Assembly (NCBI GenBank): GCA_964017155.1
Contig: OZ024867.1
Span: 14,783,500-14,847,499 of the forward strand
From: Oasisia sp. SBJ-2009
Taxonomy: Eukaryota; Annelida; Polychaeta; Sabellida; Siboglinidae
Length of the DNA: 64,000 nt
Reading direction: 5' to 3'
This document shows, piece by piece, positions 1 through 12,129 of this stretch. Each line of letters begins with the position of its first letter. Positions within the stretch are counted from its first letter, which is position 1. Both the position numbers and the translations under genes were made by a program. The notes beneath the pieces were generated by a model that had not been told where the DNA came from, made no database searches, and was given only the letters and a program-made list of their open reading frames with translations.

Positions 1-3000
1 GTGTGTAAGACATGGTGTGTAAGACTTGGTGTGTAAGACATGGTGTGTAAGACATGGTGTGTAAGACTTGGTGTGTAACACATGGTGTGTAAGACTTGGT
101 GTGTAAGACATGGTGTGTAGGACATGGTGTGTAGGACATGGTGTGTAAGACATGGTGTGTAAGACATGGTGTGTAAGGCCTGGTGTGTAAGACATGGTGT
201 GTAAGACCTGGTGTGTAAGACATGGTGTGTAAGACTTGATGTGTAAGACCTGGTGTGTAAGACTTGGTGTGTAAGACATTGTGTGTAATAATTGATGTGT
301 AAGATTTGATGTGTACGACATGGTGTGTAAGCCCTGGTGTGTAAGACATGGTGTGTAAGACTTGATGTGTAAGACTTGATGTGTAAGACTTGATGTGTAT
401 GACTTGGTGTGTAAGACTTGGTGTGTAAGACATGGTGTGTTATACTTGATGTGTAAGATTTGATGTGTAAGACATGGTGTGTAAGACATGGTGTGTAAGA
501 CTTGGTGTGTAAGACATGGTGTGTAAGACTTGGTGTGTAAGACATGGTGTGTAAGACTTGGTGTGTAAGATATGGTGTGTAATACTTGATATGTAAGACT
601 TGGTGTGTAAGACATGGTGTGTAAGACTTGGTGTGTAAGACATGGTGTGTAAGACATGGTGTATAAGACCTGGTGTGTAACACATGGTGTGTAAGACTTG
701 GTGTGTAAGACATGGTGTGTTGGACATGGTGTATACGACATGGTATGTAAGACTTGGTGTGTAAAACTTGGTGTGTAAGACATGGTGTGTAAGACCTGGT
801 GTGTAAGACATGGTGTGTACGACATGGTGTGTAGGACTTGGTGTGTAAGACTCGGTGTGTAAGACTTGGTGTGTAAGACATGGTGTGTAAGACTTGGTGT
901 GAAAGACTTGGTGTGTAAGACTTGATGTGTAAGACTTGGTGTGTAAGACTTGGTGTGTAAGACATGGTGTGTAATACTTGATGTGTAAGACTTGATGTGT
1001 AAGACTTGATGTGTAAGACTTGGTGTGTAAGACTTGATGTGTAAGACTTGGTGTGAAACACTTGATGTGTAAGACTTGATGTGTAAGACTTGATGTGTAA
1101 GACTTGGTGAGTAAGACTTGGTGTGTAAGACTTGGTGTGTAAGACATGGTGTGTTATACTTGATGTGTAAGATTTGATGTGTAAGACAGGGTGTGAAAGA
1201 CATGGTGTGTAAGACTTGGTGTGTAAGACATGGTGTGTAAGACTTGGTGTGTAAGACATGGTGTGTAAGACTTGGTGTGTAAGACATGGTGTGTAAGACA
1301 TGGTGTGTAAGACTTGGTGTGTAACACATGGTGTGCAAGACTTGGTGTGTAAGATATGGTGTGTAGGACATGGTGTGTAGGACATGGTGTGTAAGACTTG
1401 GTGTGTAAAACTTGGTGTGTAAGACATGGTGTGTAAGGCCTGGTGTGTAAGACATGGTGTGTAAGACCTGGTGTGTAAGACATGGTGTGTAAGACTTGAT
1501 GTGTAAGACCTGGTGTGTAAGACTTGGTGTGTAAGACATTGTGTGTAATACTTGATGTGTAAGACTTGATGTGTACGACATGGTGTGTAAGCCCTGGTGT
1601 GTAAGACCTGGTGTGTAAGACTTGGTGTGTAAGACATTGTGTGTAATACTTGATGTGTAAGACTTGATGTGTATGACTTGGTGTGTAAGACTTGGTGTGT
1701 AAGACATGGTGTGTTATACTTGATGTGTAAGATTTGATGTGTAAGACATGGTGTGTAAGACATGGTGTGTAAGACTTGGTGTGTAAGACATGGTGTGTAA
1801 GACTTGGTGTGTAAGACATTGTGTGTAAGACTTGGTGTGTAAGACATGGTGTGTAAGACTTGGTGTGTAAGACTCGGTGTGTAAGACATGGTGTTTAAGA
1901 CATGGTGTGTAAGACATGGTGTGTAAGACCTGGTGTGTAAGACATGGTGTGTAAGGCCTGGTGTGTAAGACTTGGTGTGTAAGACTTGATGTGTAAGACT
2001 TGATGTGTAAGACTTGGTGTGTAAGACCAGGTGTGTAAGACTTGGTGTGTAAGACTTGTTGTGTACGACATGGTGTGTAAGACCTGGTGTGTAAGACATG
2101 GTGTGTAAGACCTGGTGTGTAAGACATGGTGTGTAAGATTTGATGTGTAAGACTTGATGAGTAAGACTTGATGTGTAAGACTTGGTGTGTAAGACTTGGT
2201 GTGTAAGACATGGTGTGTAAGACTTGGTGTGTAAGACATGGTGTGCAAGACATGTTGTGTAAGACTTGGTGTGTAAGACATGGTGTGTAAGACTTGGTGT
2301 GTAAGACATGGTGTGTAATACTTGATATGTAAGATTTGATGTGTAAGACATGGTGTGTAAGACTTGGTGTGTAAGACATGGTGTGTAAGACTTGGTGTGT
2401 AAGACATGGTGTGTAAGACTTGGTGTGTAAGACATGGTGTGTAAAACTTGGTGTGAAAGACTTGGTGTGTAAGACTTGATGTGTAAGAGTTGGTGTGTAA
2501 GACTTGGTGTGTAAGACATGGTGTGTAAGACTTGATGTGTAATACTTGGTGTGTAAGACTTGATGTGTAAGACTTGGTGTGAAACACTTGATGTGTAAGA
2601 CTTGATGTGTAAGACTTGATGTGTAAGACTTGGTGAGTAAGACTTGGTGTGTAAGACTTGGTGTGTAAGACATGGTGTGTTATACTTGATGTGTAAGATT
2701 TGATGTGTAAGACAGGGTGTGAAAGACATGGTGTGTAAGACTTGGTGTGTAAGACATGGTGTGTAAGACTTGGTGTGTAAGACATGGTGTGTAAGACTTG
2801 GTGTGTAAGACATGGTGTGTAAGACATGGTGTGTAAGACTTGGTGTGTAACACATGGTGTGAAAGACTTGGTGTGTAAGACATGGTGTGTAGGACATGGT
2901 GTGTAGGACATGGTGTGTAAGACTTGGTGTGTAAAACTTGGTGTGTAAGACATGGTGTGTAAGACCTGGTGTGTAAGACATGGTGTGTAAGACCTGGTGT

Positions 3001-5890
3001 GTAAGACATGGTGTGTAAGACTTGGTGTGTAAGACATGGTGTGTAAGACTTGGTGTGTAAGACATGGTGTGTAAGACTTGGTGTGTAAGATATGGTGTGT
3101 AATACTTGATATGTAAGACTTGGTGTGTAAGACATGGTGTGTAAGACTTGGTGTGTAAGACATGGTGTGTAAGACATGGTGTGTTGGACATGGTATATAC
3201 GACATGGTGTGTAAGACTTGGTGTGTAAAACTTGGTGTGTAAGACATGGTGTGTAAGACCTGGTGTGTAAGACATGGTGTGTACGACATGGTGTGTAGGA
3301 CTTGGTGTGTAAGACTCGGTGTGTAAGACTTGGTGTGTAAGATATGGTGTGTAAGACTTGGTGTGAAAGACTTGGTGTGTAAGACTTGATGTGTAAGACT
3401 TGGTGTGTAAGACTTGGTGTGTAAGACATGGTGTGTAATACTTGATGTGTAAGACTTGATGTGTAAGACTTGATGTGTAAGACTTGGTGTGTAAGACTTG
3501 ATGTGTAAGACTTGGTGTGAAACACTTGATGTGTAAGACTTGATGTGTAAGACTTGATGTGTAAGACTTGGTGAGTAAGACTTGGTGTGTAAGACTTGGT
3601 GTGTAAGACATGGTGTGTTATACTTGATGTGTAAGATTTGATGTGTAAGACAGGGTGTGAAAGACATGGTGTGTAAGACTTGGTGTGTAAAACATGGTGT
3701 GTATGACTTGGTGTGTAAGACATGGTGTGTAGGACTTGGTGTGTAAGACATGGTGTGTAAGACATGGTGTGTAAGACTTGGTGTGTAAGACATGGTGTGT
3801 AATACTTGATGTGTAAGACTTGATGTGTACGACATGGTGTGTAAGCCCTGGTGAGTAAGACATGGTGTGTAAGACCTGGTGTGTAAGACATGGTGTGTAA
3901 GACTTGGTGTGAAAGACTTGATGTGTAAGACTTGATGTGTACGACTTGGTGTGTAAGACTTGGTGTGTAAGACATGGTGTGTAAGACTTGGTGTGTAAGA
4001 CTTGGTGTGAAAGACTTGATGTGTAAGTCTTGATGTGTAAGACTTGATGTGTAAGATTTGGTGTGTAAGACTTGGTGTGTAAGACATGGTGTGTAAGACT
4101 TGGTGTGTAAGACTTGGTGTGAAAGACTTGATGTGTAAGACATGGTGTGTAAGACTTGATGTGTAAGACTTGATGTGTAAGACTTGATGTGTATGACTTG
4201 GTGTGTAAGACTTGGTGTGTAAGACATGGTGTGTTATACTTGATGTGTAAGATTTGATGTGTAAGACATGGTGTGTAAGACATGGTGTGTAAGACTTGGT
4301 GTGTAAGACATGGTGTGTAAGACTTGGTGTGTAAGACATTGTGTGTAAGACTTGGTGTGTAAGACATGGTGTGTAAGACTTGGTGTGTAAGACTCGGTGT
4401 GTAAGACATGGTGTTTAAGACATGGTGTGTAAGACATGGTGTGTAAGACCTGGTGTGTAAGACATGGTGTGTAAGGCCTGGTGTGTAAGACTTGGTGTGT
4501 AAGACTTGATGTGTAAGACTTGATGTGTAAGACTTGGTGTGTAAGACCAGGTGTGTAAGACTTGGTGTGTAAGACTTGTTGTGTACGACATGGTGTGTAA
4601 GACCTGGTGTGTAAGACATGGTGTGTAAGACCTGGTGTGTAAGACATGTTGTGTAAGATTTGATGTGTAAGACTTGATGAGTAAGACTTGATGTGTAAGA
4701 CTTGGTGTGTAAGACTTGGTGTGTAAGACATGGTGTGTAAGACTTGGTGTGTAAGACATGGTGTGCAAGACATGGTGTGTAAGACTTGGTGTGTAAGACA
4801 TGGTGTGTAAGACTTGGTGTGTAAGACATGGTGTGTAATACTTGATATGTAAGATTTGATGTGTAAGACATGGTGTGTAAGACTTGGTGTGTAAGACATG
4901 GTGTGTAAGACTTGGTGTGTAAGACATGGTGTGTAAGACTTGGTGTGTAAGACATGGTGTGTAAGACTTGGTGTGAAAGACTTGGTGTGTAAGACTTGAT
5001 GTGTAAGAGTTGGTGTGTAAGACTTGGTGTGTAAGACATGGTGTGTAATACTTGATGTGTAAGACTTGATGTGTAAGACTTGATGTGTAAGACTTGGTGT
5101 GTAAGACTTGATGTGTAAGACTTGGTGTGAAACACTTGATGTGTAAGACTTGATGTGTAAGACTTGATGTGTAAGATTTGGTGAGTAAGACTTGGTGTGT
5201 AAGACTTGGTGTGTAAGACATGGTGTGTTATACTTGATGTGTAAGATTTGATGTGTAAGACAGGGTGTGAAAGACATGGTGTGTAAGACTTGGTGTGTAA
5301 GACATGGTGTGTAAGACTTGGTGTGTAAGACATGGTGTGTAAGACTTGGTGTGTAAGACATGGTGTGTAAGACATGGTGTGTAAGACTTGGTGTGTAACA
5401 CATGGTGTGTAAGACTTGGTGTGTAAGACATGGTGTGTAGGACATGGTGTGTAGGACATGGTGTGTAAGACTTGGTGTGTAAAACTTGGTGTGTAAGACT
5501 TGGTGTGTAAGACATGGTGTGTAATACTTGATGTGTAAGACTTGATGTGTACGACATGGTGTGTAAGCCCTGGTGAGTAAGACATGGTGTGTAAGACCTG
5601 GTGTGTAAGACATGGTGTGTAAGACTTGGTGTGAAAGACTTGATGTGTAAGACTTGATGTGTACGACTTGGTGTGTAAGACTTGGTGTGTAAGACATGGT
5701 GTGTAAGACTTGGTGTGTAAGACTTGGTGTGAAAGACTTGATGTGTAAGTCTTGATGTGTAAGACTTGATGTGTAAGATTTGGTGTGTAAGACTTGGTGT
5801 GTAAGACATGGTGTGTAAGACTTGGTGTGTAAGACTTGGTGTGAAAGACTTGATGTGTAAGACATGGTGTGTAAGACTTGATGTGTAAGA
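1..5890 (+). repeat. Irregular higher-order region at the left edge
   Basis: No gene. GTGTGTTATAC marker units (position given is the TTA) occur at 440, 1154, 1714, 2680, 3618, 4234 and 5228, spaced 714, 560, 966, 938, 616 and 994 bp, all multiples of 14. AGGAC doublets start at 117, 1363, 2889 and 5437. A GACCAG unit occurs at 2025 and 4545. The stretch 1650-2528 matches 4170-5048 (offset 2,520 bp = 180 units), and 4170-5497 matches 5892-7219 (offset 1,722 bp = 123 units). Block edges were placed by eye to about 30 bp. Confidence 0.85.
105..180 (+). repeat. AGGAC-doublet cassette, representative of about 40 copies
   Basis: Two consecutive units reading GTGTGTAGGACATG, normally preceded by an AACAC unit, an ACTTG unit and an ACATG unit, and followed by ACTTG, an AAAAC unit, then ACATG/ACCTG alternation (this first copy lacks the AAAAC unit). 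The doublet (first G of GTAGG) starts at 117, 1363, 2889, 5437, 7159, 8097, 10757, 13053, 13991, 15825, 17477, 18415, 20249, 23539, 24827 and 25583, and goes on to near 62318, always at the same place modulo 14. It is a useful anchor for aligning higher-order copies. The count was made by eye. Confidence 0.8.
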
Positions 5891-5891
5891 C

Positions 5892-8800
5892 TTGATGTGT
5901 AAGACTTGATGTGTATGACTTGGTGTGTAAGACTTGGTGTGTAAGACATGGTGTGTTATACTTGATGTGTAAGATTTGATGTGTAAGACATGGTGTGTAA
6001 GACATGGTGTGTAAGACTTGGTGTGTAAGACATGGTGTGTAAGACTTGGTGTGTAAGACATTGTGTGTAAGACTTGGTGTGTAAGACATGGTGTGTAAGA
6101 CTTGGTGTGTAAGACTCGGTGTGTAAGACATGGTGTTTAAGACATGGTGTGTAAGACATGGTGTGTAAGACCTGGTGTGTAAGACATGGTGTGTAAGGCC
6201 TGGTGTGTAAGACTTGGTGTGTAAGACTTGATGTGTAAGACTTGATGTGTAAGACTTGGTGTGTAAGACCAGGTGTGTAAGACTTGGTGTGTAAGACTTG
6301 TTGTGTACGACATGGTGTGTAAGACCTGGTGTGTAAGACATGGTGTGTAAGACCTGGTGTGTAAGACATGTTGTGTAAGATTTGATGTGTAAGACTTGAT
6401 GAGTAAGACTTGATGTGTAAGACTTGGTGTGTAAGACTTGGTGTGTAAGACATGGTGTGTAAGACTTGGTGTGTAAGACATGGTGTGCAAGACATGGTGT
6501 GTAAGACTTGGTGTGTAAGACATGGTGTGTAAGACTTGGTGTGTAAGACATGGTGTGTAATACTTGATATGTAAGATTTGATGTGTAAGACATGGTGTGT
6601 AAGACTTGGTGTGTAAGACATGGTGTGTAAGACTTGGTGTGTAAGACATGGTGTGTAAGACTTGGTGTGTAAGACATGGTGTGTAAGACTTGGTGTGAAA
6701 GACTTGGTGTGTAAGACTTGATGTGTAAGAGTTGGTGTGTAAGACTTGGTGTGTAAGACATGGTGTGTAATACTTGATGTGTAAGACTTGATGTGTAAGA
6801 CTTGATGTGTAAGACTTGGTGTGTAAGACTTGATGTGTAAGACTTGGTGTGAAACACTTGATGTGTAAGACTTGATGTGTAAGACTTGATGTGTAAGATT
6901 TGGTGAGTAAGACTTGGTGTGTAAGACTTGGTGTGTAAGACATGGTGTGTTATACTTGATGTGTAAGATTTGATGTGTAAGACAGGGTGTGAAAGACATG
7001 GTGTGTAAGACTTGGTGTGTAAGACATGGTGTGTAAGACTTGGTGTGTAAGACATGGTGTGTAAGACTTGGTGTGTAAGACATGGTGTGTAAGACATGGT
7101 GTGTAAGACTTGGTGTGTAACACATGGTGTGTAAGACTTGGTGTGTAAGACATGGTGTGTAGGACATGGTGTGTAGGACATGGTGTGTAAGACTTGGTGT
7201 GTAAAACTTGGTGTGTAAGACATGGTGTGTAAGACCTGGTGTGTAAGACATGGTGTGTAAGACCTGGTGTGTAAGACATGGTGTGTAAGACTTGGTGTGT
7301 AAGACATGGTGTGTAAGACTTGGTGTGTAAGACATGGTGTGTAAGACTTGGTGTGTAAGATATGGTGTGTAATACTTGATATGTAAGACTTGGTGTGTAA
7401 GACATGGTGTGTAAGACTTGGTGTGTAAGACATGGTGTGTAAGACATGGTTTGTTGGACATGGTATATACGACATGGTGTGTAAGACTTGGTGTGTAAAA
7501 CTTGGTGTGTAAGACATGGTGTGTAAGACCTGGTGTGTAAGACATGGTGTGTACGACATGGTGTGTAAGACTTGGTGTGTAAGACTCGGTGTGTAAGACT
7601 TGGTGTGTAAGACATGGTGTGTAAGACTTGGTGTGAAAGACTTGGTGTATAAGACTTGATGTGTAAGACTTGGTGTGTAAGACTTGGTGTGTAAGACATG
7701 GTGTGTAATACTTGATGTGTAAGACTTGATGTGTAAGACTTGATGTGTAAGACTTGGTGTGTAAGACTTGATGTGTAAGACTTGGTGTGAAACACTTGAT
7801 GTGTAAGACTTGATGTGTAAGACTTGATGTGTAAGACTTGGTGAGTAAGACTTGGTGTGTAAGACTTGGTGTGTAAGACATGGTGTGTTATACTTGATGT
7901 GTAAGATTTGATGTGTAAGACAGGGTGTGAAAGACATGGTGTGTAAGACTTGGTGTGTAAGACATGGTGTGTAAGACTTGGTGTGTAAGACATGGTGTGT
8001 AAGACTTGGTGTGTAAGACATGGTGTGTAAGACATGGTGTGTAAGACTTGGTGTGTAACACATGGTGTGTAAGACTTGGTGTGTAAGACATGGTGTGTAG
8101 GACATGGTGTGTAGGACATGGTGTGTAAGACTTGGTGTGTAAAACTTGGTGTGTAAGACATGGTGTGTAAGACCTGGTGTGTAAGACATGGTGTGTAAGA
8201 CCTGGTGTGTAAGACATGGTGTGTAAGACTTGGTGTGTAAGACATGGTGTGTAAGACTTGGTGTGTAAGACATGGTGTGTAAGACTTGGTGTGTAAGATA
8301 TGGTGTGTAATACTTGGTGTGAAAGACTTGGTGTGTAAGACTTGATGGGTAAGACTTGGTGTGTAAGACTTGGTGTGTAAGACATGGTGTGTAATACTTG
8401 ATGTGTAAGACTTGATGTGTAAGACTTGATGTGTAAGACTTGGTGTGTAAGACTTGATGTGTAAGACTTGGTGTGAAACACTTGATGTGTAAGACTTGAT
8501 GTGTAAGACTTGATGTGTAAGACTTGGTGAGTAAGACTTGGTGTGTAAGACTTGGTGTGTAAGACATGGTGTGTTGTACTTGATGTGTAAGATTTGATGT
8601 GTAAGACAGGGTGTGAAAGACATGGTGTGTAAGACTTGGTGTGTAAGACATGGTGTGTAAGACTTGGTGTGTAAGACATGGTGTGTAATACTTGATGTGT
8701 AAGACTTGATGTGTACGACATGGTGTGTAAGCCCTGGTGAGTAAGACATGGTGTGTAAGACCTGGTGTGTAAGACATGGTGTGTAAGACTTGGTGTGACA

Positions 8801-9650
8801 GACTTGATGTGTAAGACTTGATGTGTACGACTTGGTGTGTAAAACTTGGTGTGTAAGACATGGTGTGTAAGACTTGGTGTGTAAGACTTGGTGTGAAAGA
8901 CTTGATGTGTAAGTCTTGATGTGTAAGACTTGATGTGTAAGACTTGGTGTGTAAGACTTGATGTGTAAGACTTGGTGTGAAAGACTTGATGTGTAAGACT
9001 TGATGTGTAAGACTTGATGTGTAAGACTTAGTGTGTAAGACTTGGTGTGTAAGACTTGGTGTGTAAGACATGGTGTGTAAGACTTGGTGTATAAGATATG
9101 GTGTGTAAGACATGGTGTGTAAGACTTGGTGTGTAAGACATGGTGTGTAAGACTTGGTGTGTAAGACATGGTGTGTAATACTTGATATGTAAGATTTGAT
9201 GTGTAAGACATGGTGTGTAAGACATGGTGTGTAAGACTTGCTGTGTAAGACATGGTGTGTAAGACTTGGTGTGTAAGACATGGTGTGTAAGACATGGTGT
9301 GTAAGACTTGGTGTGTAAGACATGGTGTGTAAGACTTGGTGTGTAAGACATGGTGTGTAAGACTTGGTGTGTAAGACATGGTGTGTAAGACATGGTGTAT
9401 AAGACCTGGTGTGTAACACATGGTGTGTAAGACTTGGTGTGTAAGACATGTTGTGTTGGACATGGTGTATACGACATGGTGTGTAAGACTTGGTGTGTAA
9501 AACTTGGTGTGTAAGACATGGTGTGTAAGACCTGGTGTGTAAGACATGGTGTGTACGACATGGTGTGTAGGACTTGGTGTGTAAGACTCGGTGTGTAAGA
9601 CTTGGTGTGTAAGATATGGTGTGTAAGACTTGGTGTGAAAGACTTGGTGT
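5892..9650 (+). repeat. Higher-order block, copy A of a 5,894-bp-offset pair
   Basis: Matches 11794-15540 at a constant offset of 5,894 bp (421 units). Paired landmarks are TTATAC at 5956/11850, 6950/12844 and 7888/13782; GACCAG at 6267/12161; TTGTAC at 8574/14468; GCCCTG at 8731/14625; TGACAG at 8797/14691; AAGTC at 8911/14805; TTGCTG at 9241/15135; and GTACGA at 9553/15447. Point differences seen include GTGTAT for GTGTGT near 7648 and CTTAGT for CTTGGT near 9029. The match stops near 9650, where copy B lacks three units. Confidence 0.9.
8568..8582 (+). repeat. GTGTGTTGTAC marker unit, first of nine
   Basis: This variant is a G-for-A change of the commoner GTGTGTTATAC marker. The TTG starts at 8574, 14468, 18892, 22042, 28776, 41474, 47270, 48516 and 57910. 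The last five are preceded by a GTGTGTCAG unit that the first four lack. The nine sites therefore define one block family with an older form (left of about 28 kb) and a younger form (right of it). Confidence 0.85.
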
Positions 9651-11793
9651 GTAAGACTTGATGTGTAAGACTTTGTGTGTAAGACTTGGTGTGTAAGACA
9701 TGGTGTGTAATACTTGATGTGTAAGACTTGATGTGTAAGACTTGATGTGTAAGACTTGGTGTGTAAGACTTGATGTGTAAGACTTGGTGTGAAACACTTG
9801 ATGTGTAAGACTTGATGTGTAAGACTTGATGTGTAAGACTTGGTGAGTAAGACTTGGTGTGTAAGACTTGGTGTGTAAGACATGGTGTGTTATACTTGAT
9901 GTGTAAGATTTGATGTGTAAGACAGGGTGTGAAAGACATGGTGTGTAAGACTTGGTGTGTAAAACATGGTGTGTATGACTTGGTGTGTAAGACATGGTGT
10001 GTAGGACTTGGTGTGTAAGACATGGTGTGTAAGACATGGTGTGTAAGACTTGGTGTGTAAGACATGGTGTGTAATACTTGATGTGTAAGACTTGATGTGT
10101 ACGACATGGTGTGTAAGCCTTGGTGAGTAAGACATGGTGTGTAAGACCTGGTGTGTAAGACATGGTGTGTAAGACTTGGTGTGAAAGACTTGATGTGTAA
10201 GACTTGATGTGTACGACTTGGTGTGTAAGACTTGGTGTGTAAGACATGGTGTGTAAGACTTGGTGTGTAAGACATGGTGTGTAAGACTTGGTGTGAAAGA
10301 CTTGGTGTGTAAGACTTGATGTGTAAGAGTTGGTGTGTAAGACTTGGTGTGTAAGACATGGTGTGTAATACTTGATGTGTAAGACTTGATGTGTAAGACT
10401 TGATGTGTAAGACTTGGTGTGTAAGACTTGATGTGTAAGACTTGGTGTGAAACACTTGATGTGTAAGACTTGATGTGTAAGACTTGATGTGTAAGATTTG
10501 GTGAGTAAGACTTGGTGTGTAAGACTTGGTGTGTAAGACATGGTGTGTTATACTTGATGTGTAAGATTTGATGTGTAAGACAGGGTGTGAAAGACATGGT
10601 GTGTAAGACTTGGTGTGTAAGACATGGTGTGTAAGACTTGGTGTGTAAGACATGGTGTGTAAGACTTGGTGTGTAAGACATGGTGTGTAAGACATGGTGT
10701 GTAAGACTTGGTGTGTAACACATGGTGTGTAAGACTTGGTGTGTAAGACATGGTGTGTAGGACATGGTGTGTAGGACATGGTGTGTAAGACTTGGTGTGT
10801 AAAACTTGGTGTGTAAGACATGGTGTGTAAGACCTGGTGTGTAAGACATGGTGTGTAAGACCTGGTGTGTAAGACATGGTGTGTAAGACTTGGTGTGTAA
10901 GACATGGTGTGTACGACATGGTGTGTAGGACTTGGTGTGTAAGACTCGGTGTGTAAGACTTGGTGTGTAAGATATGGTGTGTAAGACTTGGTGTGAAAGA
11001 CTTGGTGTGTAAGACTTGATGTGTAAGACTTGGTGTGTAAGACTTGGTGTGTAAGACATGGTGTGTAATACTTGATGTGTAAGACTTGATGTGTAAGACT
11101 TGATGTGTAAGACTTGGTGTGTAAGACTTGATGTGTAAGACTTGGTGTGAAACACTTGATGTGTAAGACTTGATGTGTAAGACTTGATGTGTAAGACTTG
11201 GTGAGTAAGACTTGGTGTGTAAGACTTGGTGTGTAAGACATGGTGTGTTATACTTGATGTGTAAGATTTGATGTGTAAGACAGGGTGTGAAAGACATGGT
11301 GTGTACGACTTGGTGTGTAAAACATGGTGTGTATGACTTGGTGTGTAAGACATGGTGTGTAGGACTTGGTGTGTAAGACATGGTGTGTAAGACATGGTGT
11401 GTAAGACTTGGTGTGTAAGACATGGTGTGTAATACTTGATGTGTAAGACTTGATGTGTACGACATGGTGTGTAAGCCCTGGTGAGTAAGACATGGTGTGT
11501 AAGACCTGGTGTGTAAGACATGGTGTGTAAGACTTGGTGTGAAAGACTTGATGTGTAAGACTTGATGTGTACGACTTGGTGTGTAAGACTTGGTGTGTAA
11601 GACATGGTGTGTAAGACTTGGTGTGTAAGACTTGGTGTGAAAGACTTGATGTGTAAGTCTTGATGTGTAAGACTTGATGTGTAAGATTTGGTGTGTAAGA
11701 CTTGGTGTGTAAGACATGGTGTGTAAGACTTGGTGTGTAAGACTTGGTGTGAAAGACTTGATGTGTAAGACATGGTGTGTAAGACTTGATGTG
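9650..11793 (+). repeat. Intermediate satellite segment between duplicated blocks
   Basis: The same 14-bp units with TTATAC markers at 9890, 10548 and 11248 (spacing 658 and 700 bp) and an AGGAC doublet at 10757. It resembles the 3.6-5.9 kb region in unit order (ACGAC, GCCTTG or GCCCTG and gtgagt units in the same succession) but differs by gains and losses of whole units. The 11248-11850 interval is 126 bp (9 units) shorter than its counterpart 5228-5956. No gene or unique sequence. Confidence 0.8.
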
Positions 11794-12129
11794 TAAGACT
11801 TGATGTGTATGACTTGGTGTGTAAGACTTGGTGTGTAAGACATGGTGTGTTATACTTGATGTGTAAGATTTGATGTGTAAGACATGGTGTGTAAGACATG
11901 GTGTGTAAGACTTGGTGTGTAAGACATGGTGTGTAAGACTTGGTGTGTAAGACATTGTGTGTAAGACTTGGTGTGTAAGACATGGTGTGTAAGACTTGGT
12001 GTGTAAGACTCGGTGTGTAAGACATGGTGTTTAAGACATGGTGTGTAAGACATGGTGTGTAAGACCTGGTGTGTAAGACATGGTGTGTAAGGCCTGGTGT
12101 GTAAGACTTGGTGTGTAAGACTTGATGTG

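Noticed and set aside
440..460. TTATAC units as promoter TATA-like elements
   Set aside because: They are a recurrent unit variant without associated initiator, gene or other promoter context; the match to a TATA box is poor.
3618..10541. 2,307-codon reverse-strand open frame, and about 100 similar overlapping ones, as repetitive protein genes
   Set aside because: They overlap in all three frames with the same peptide, start at arbitrary ATGs within the repeat, end at unit variants, contain no non-repeat domain and lack any flanking gene structure. A stop-free 14-bp unit predicts them.
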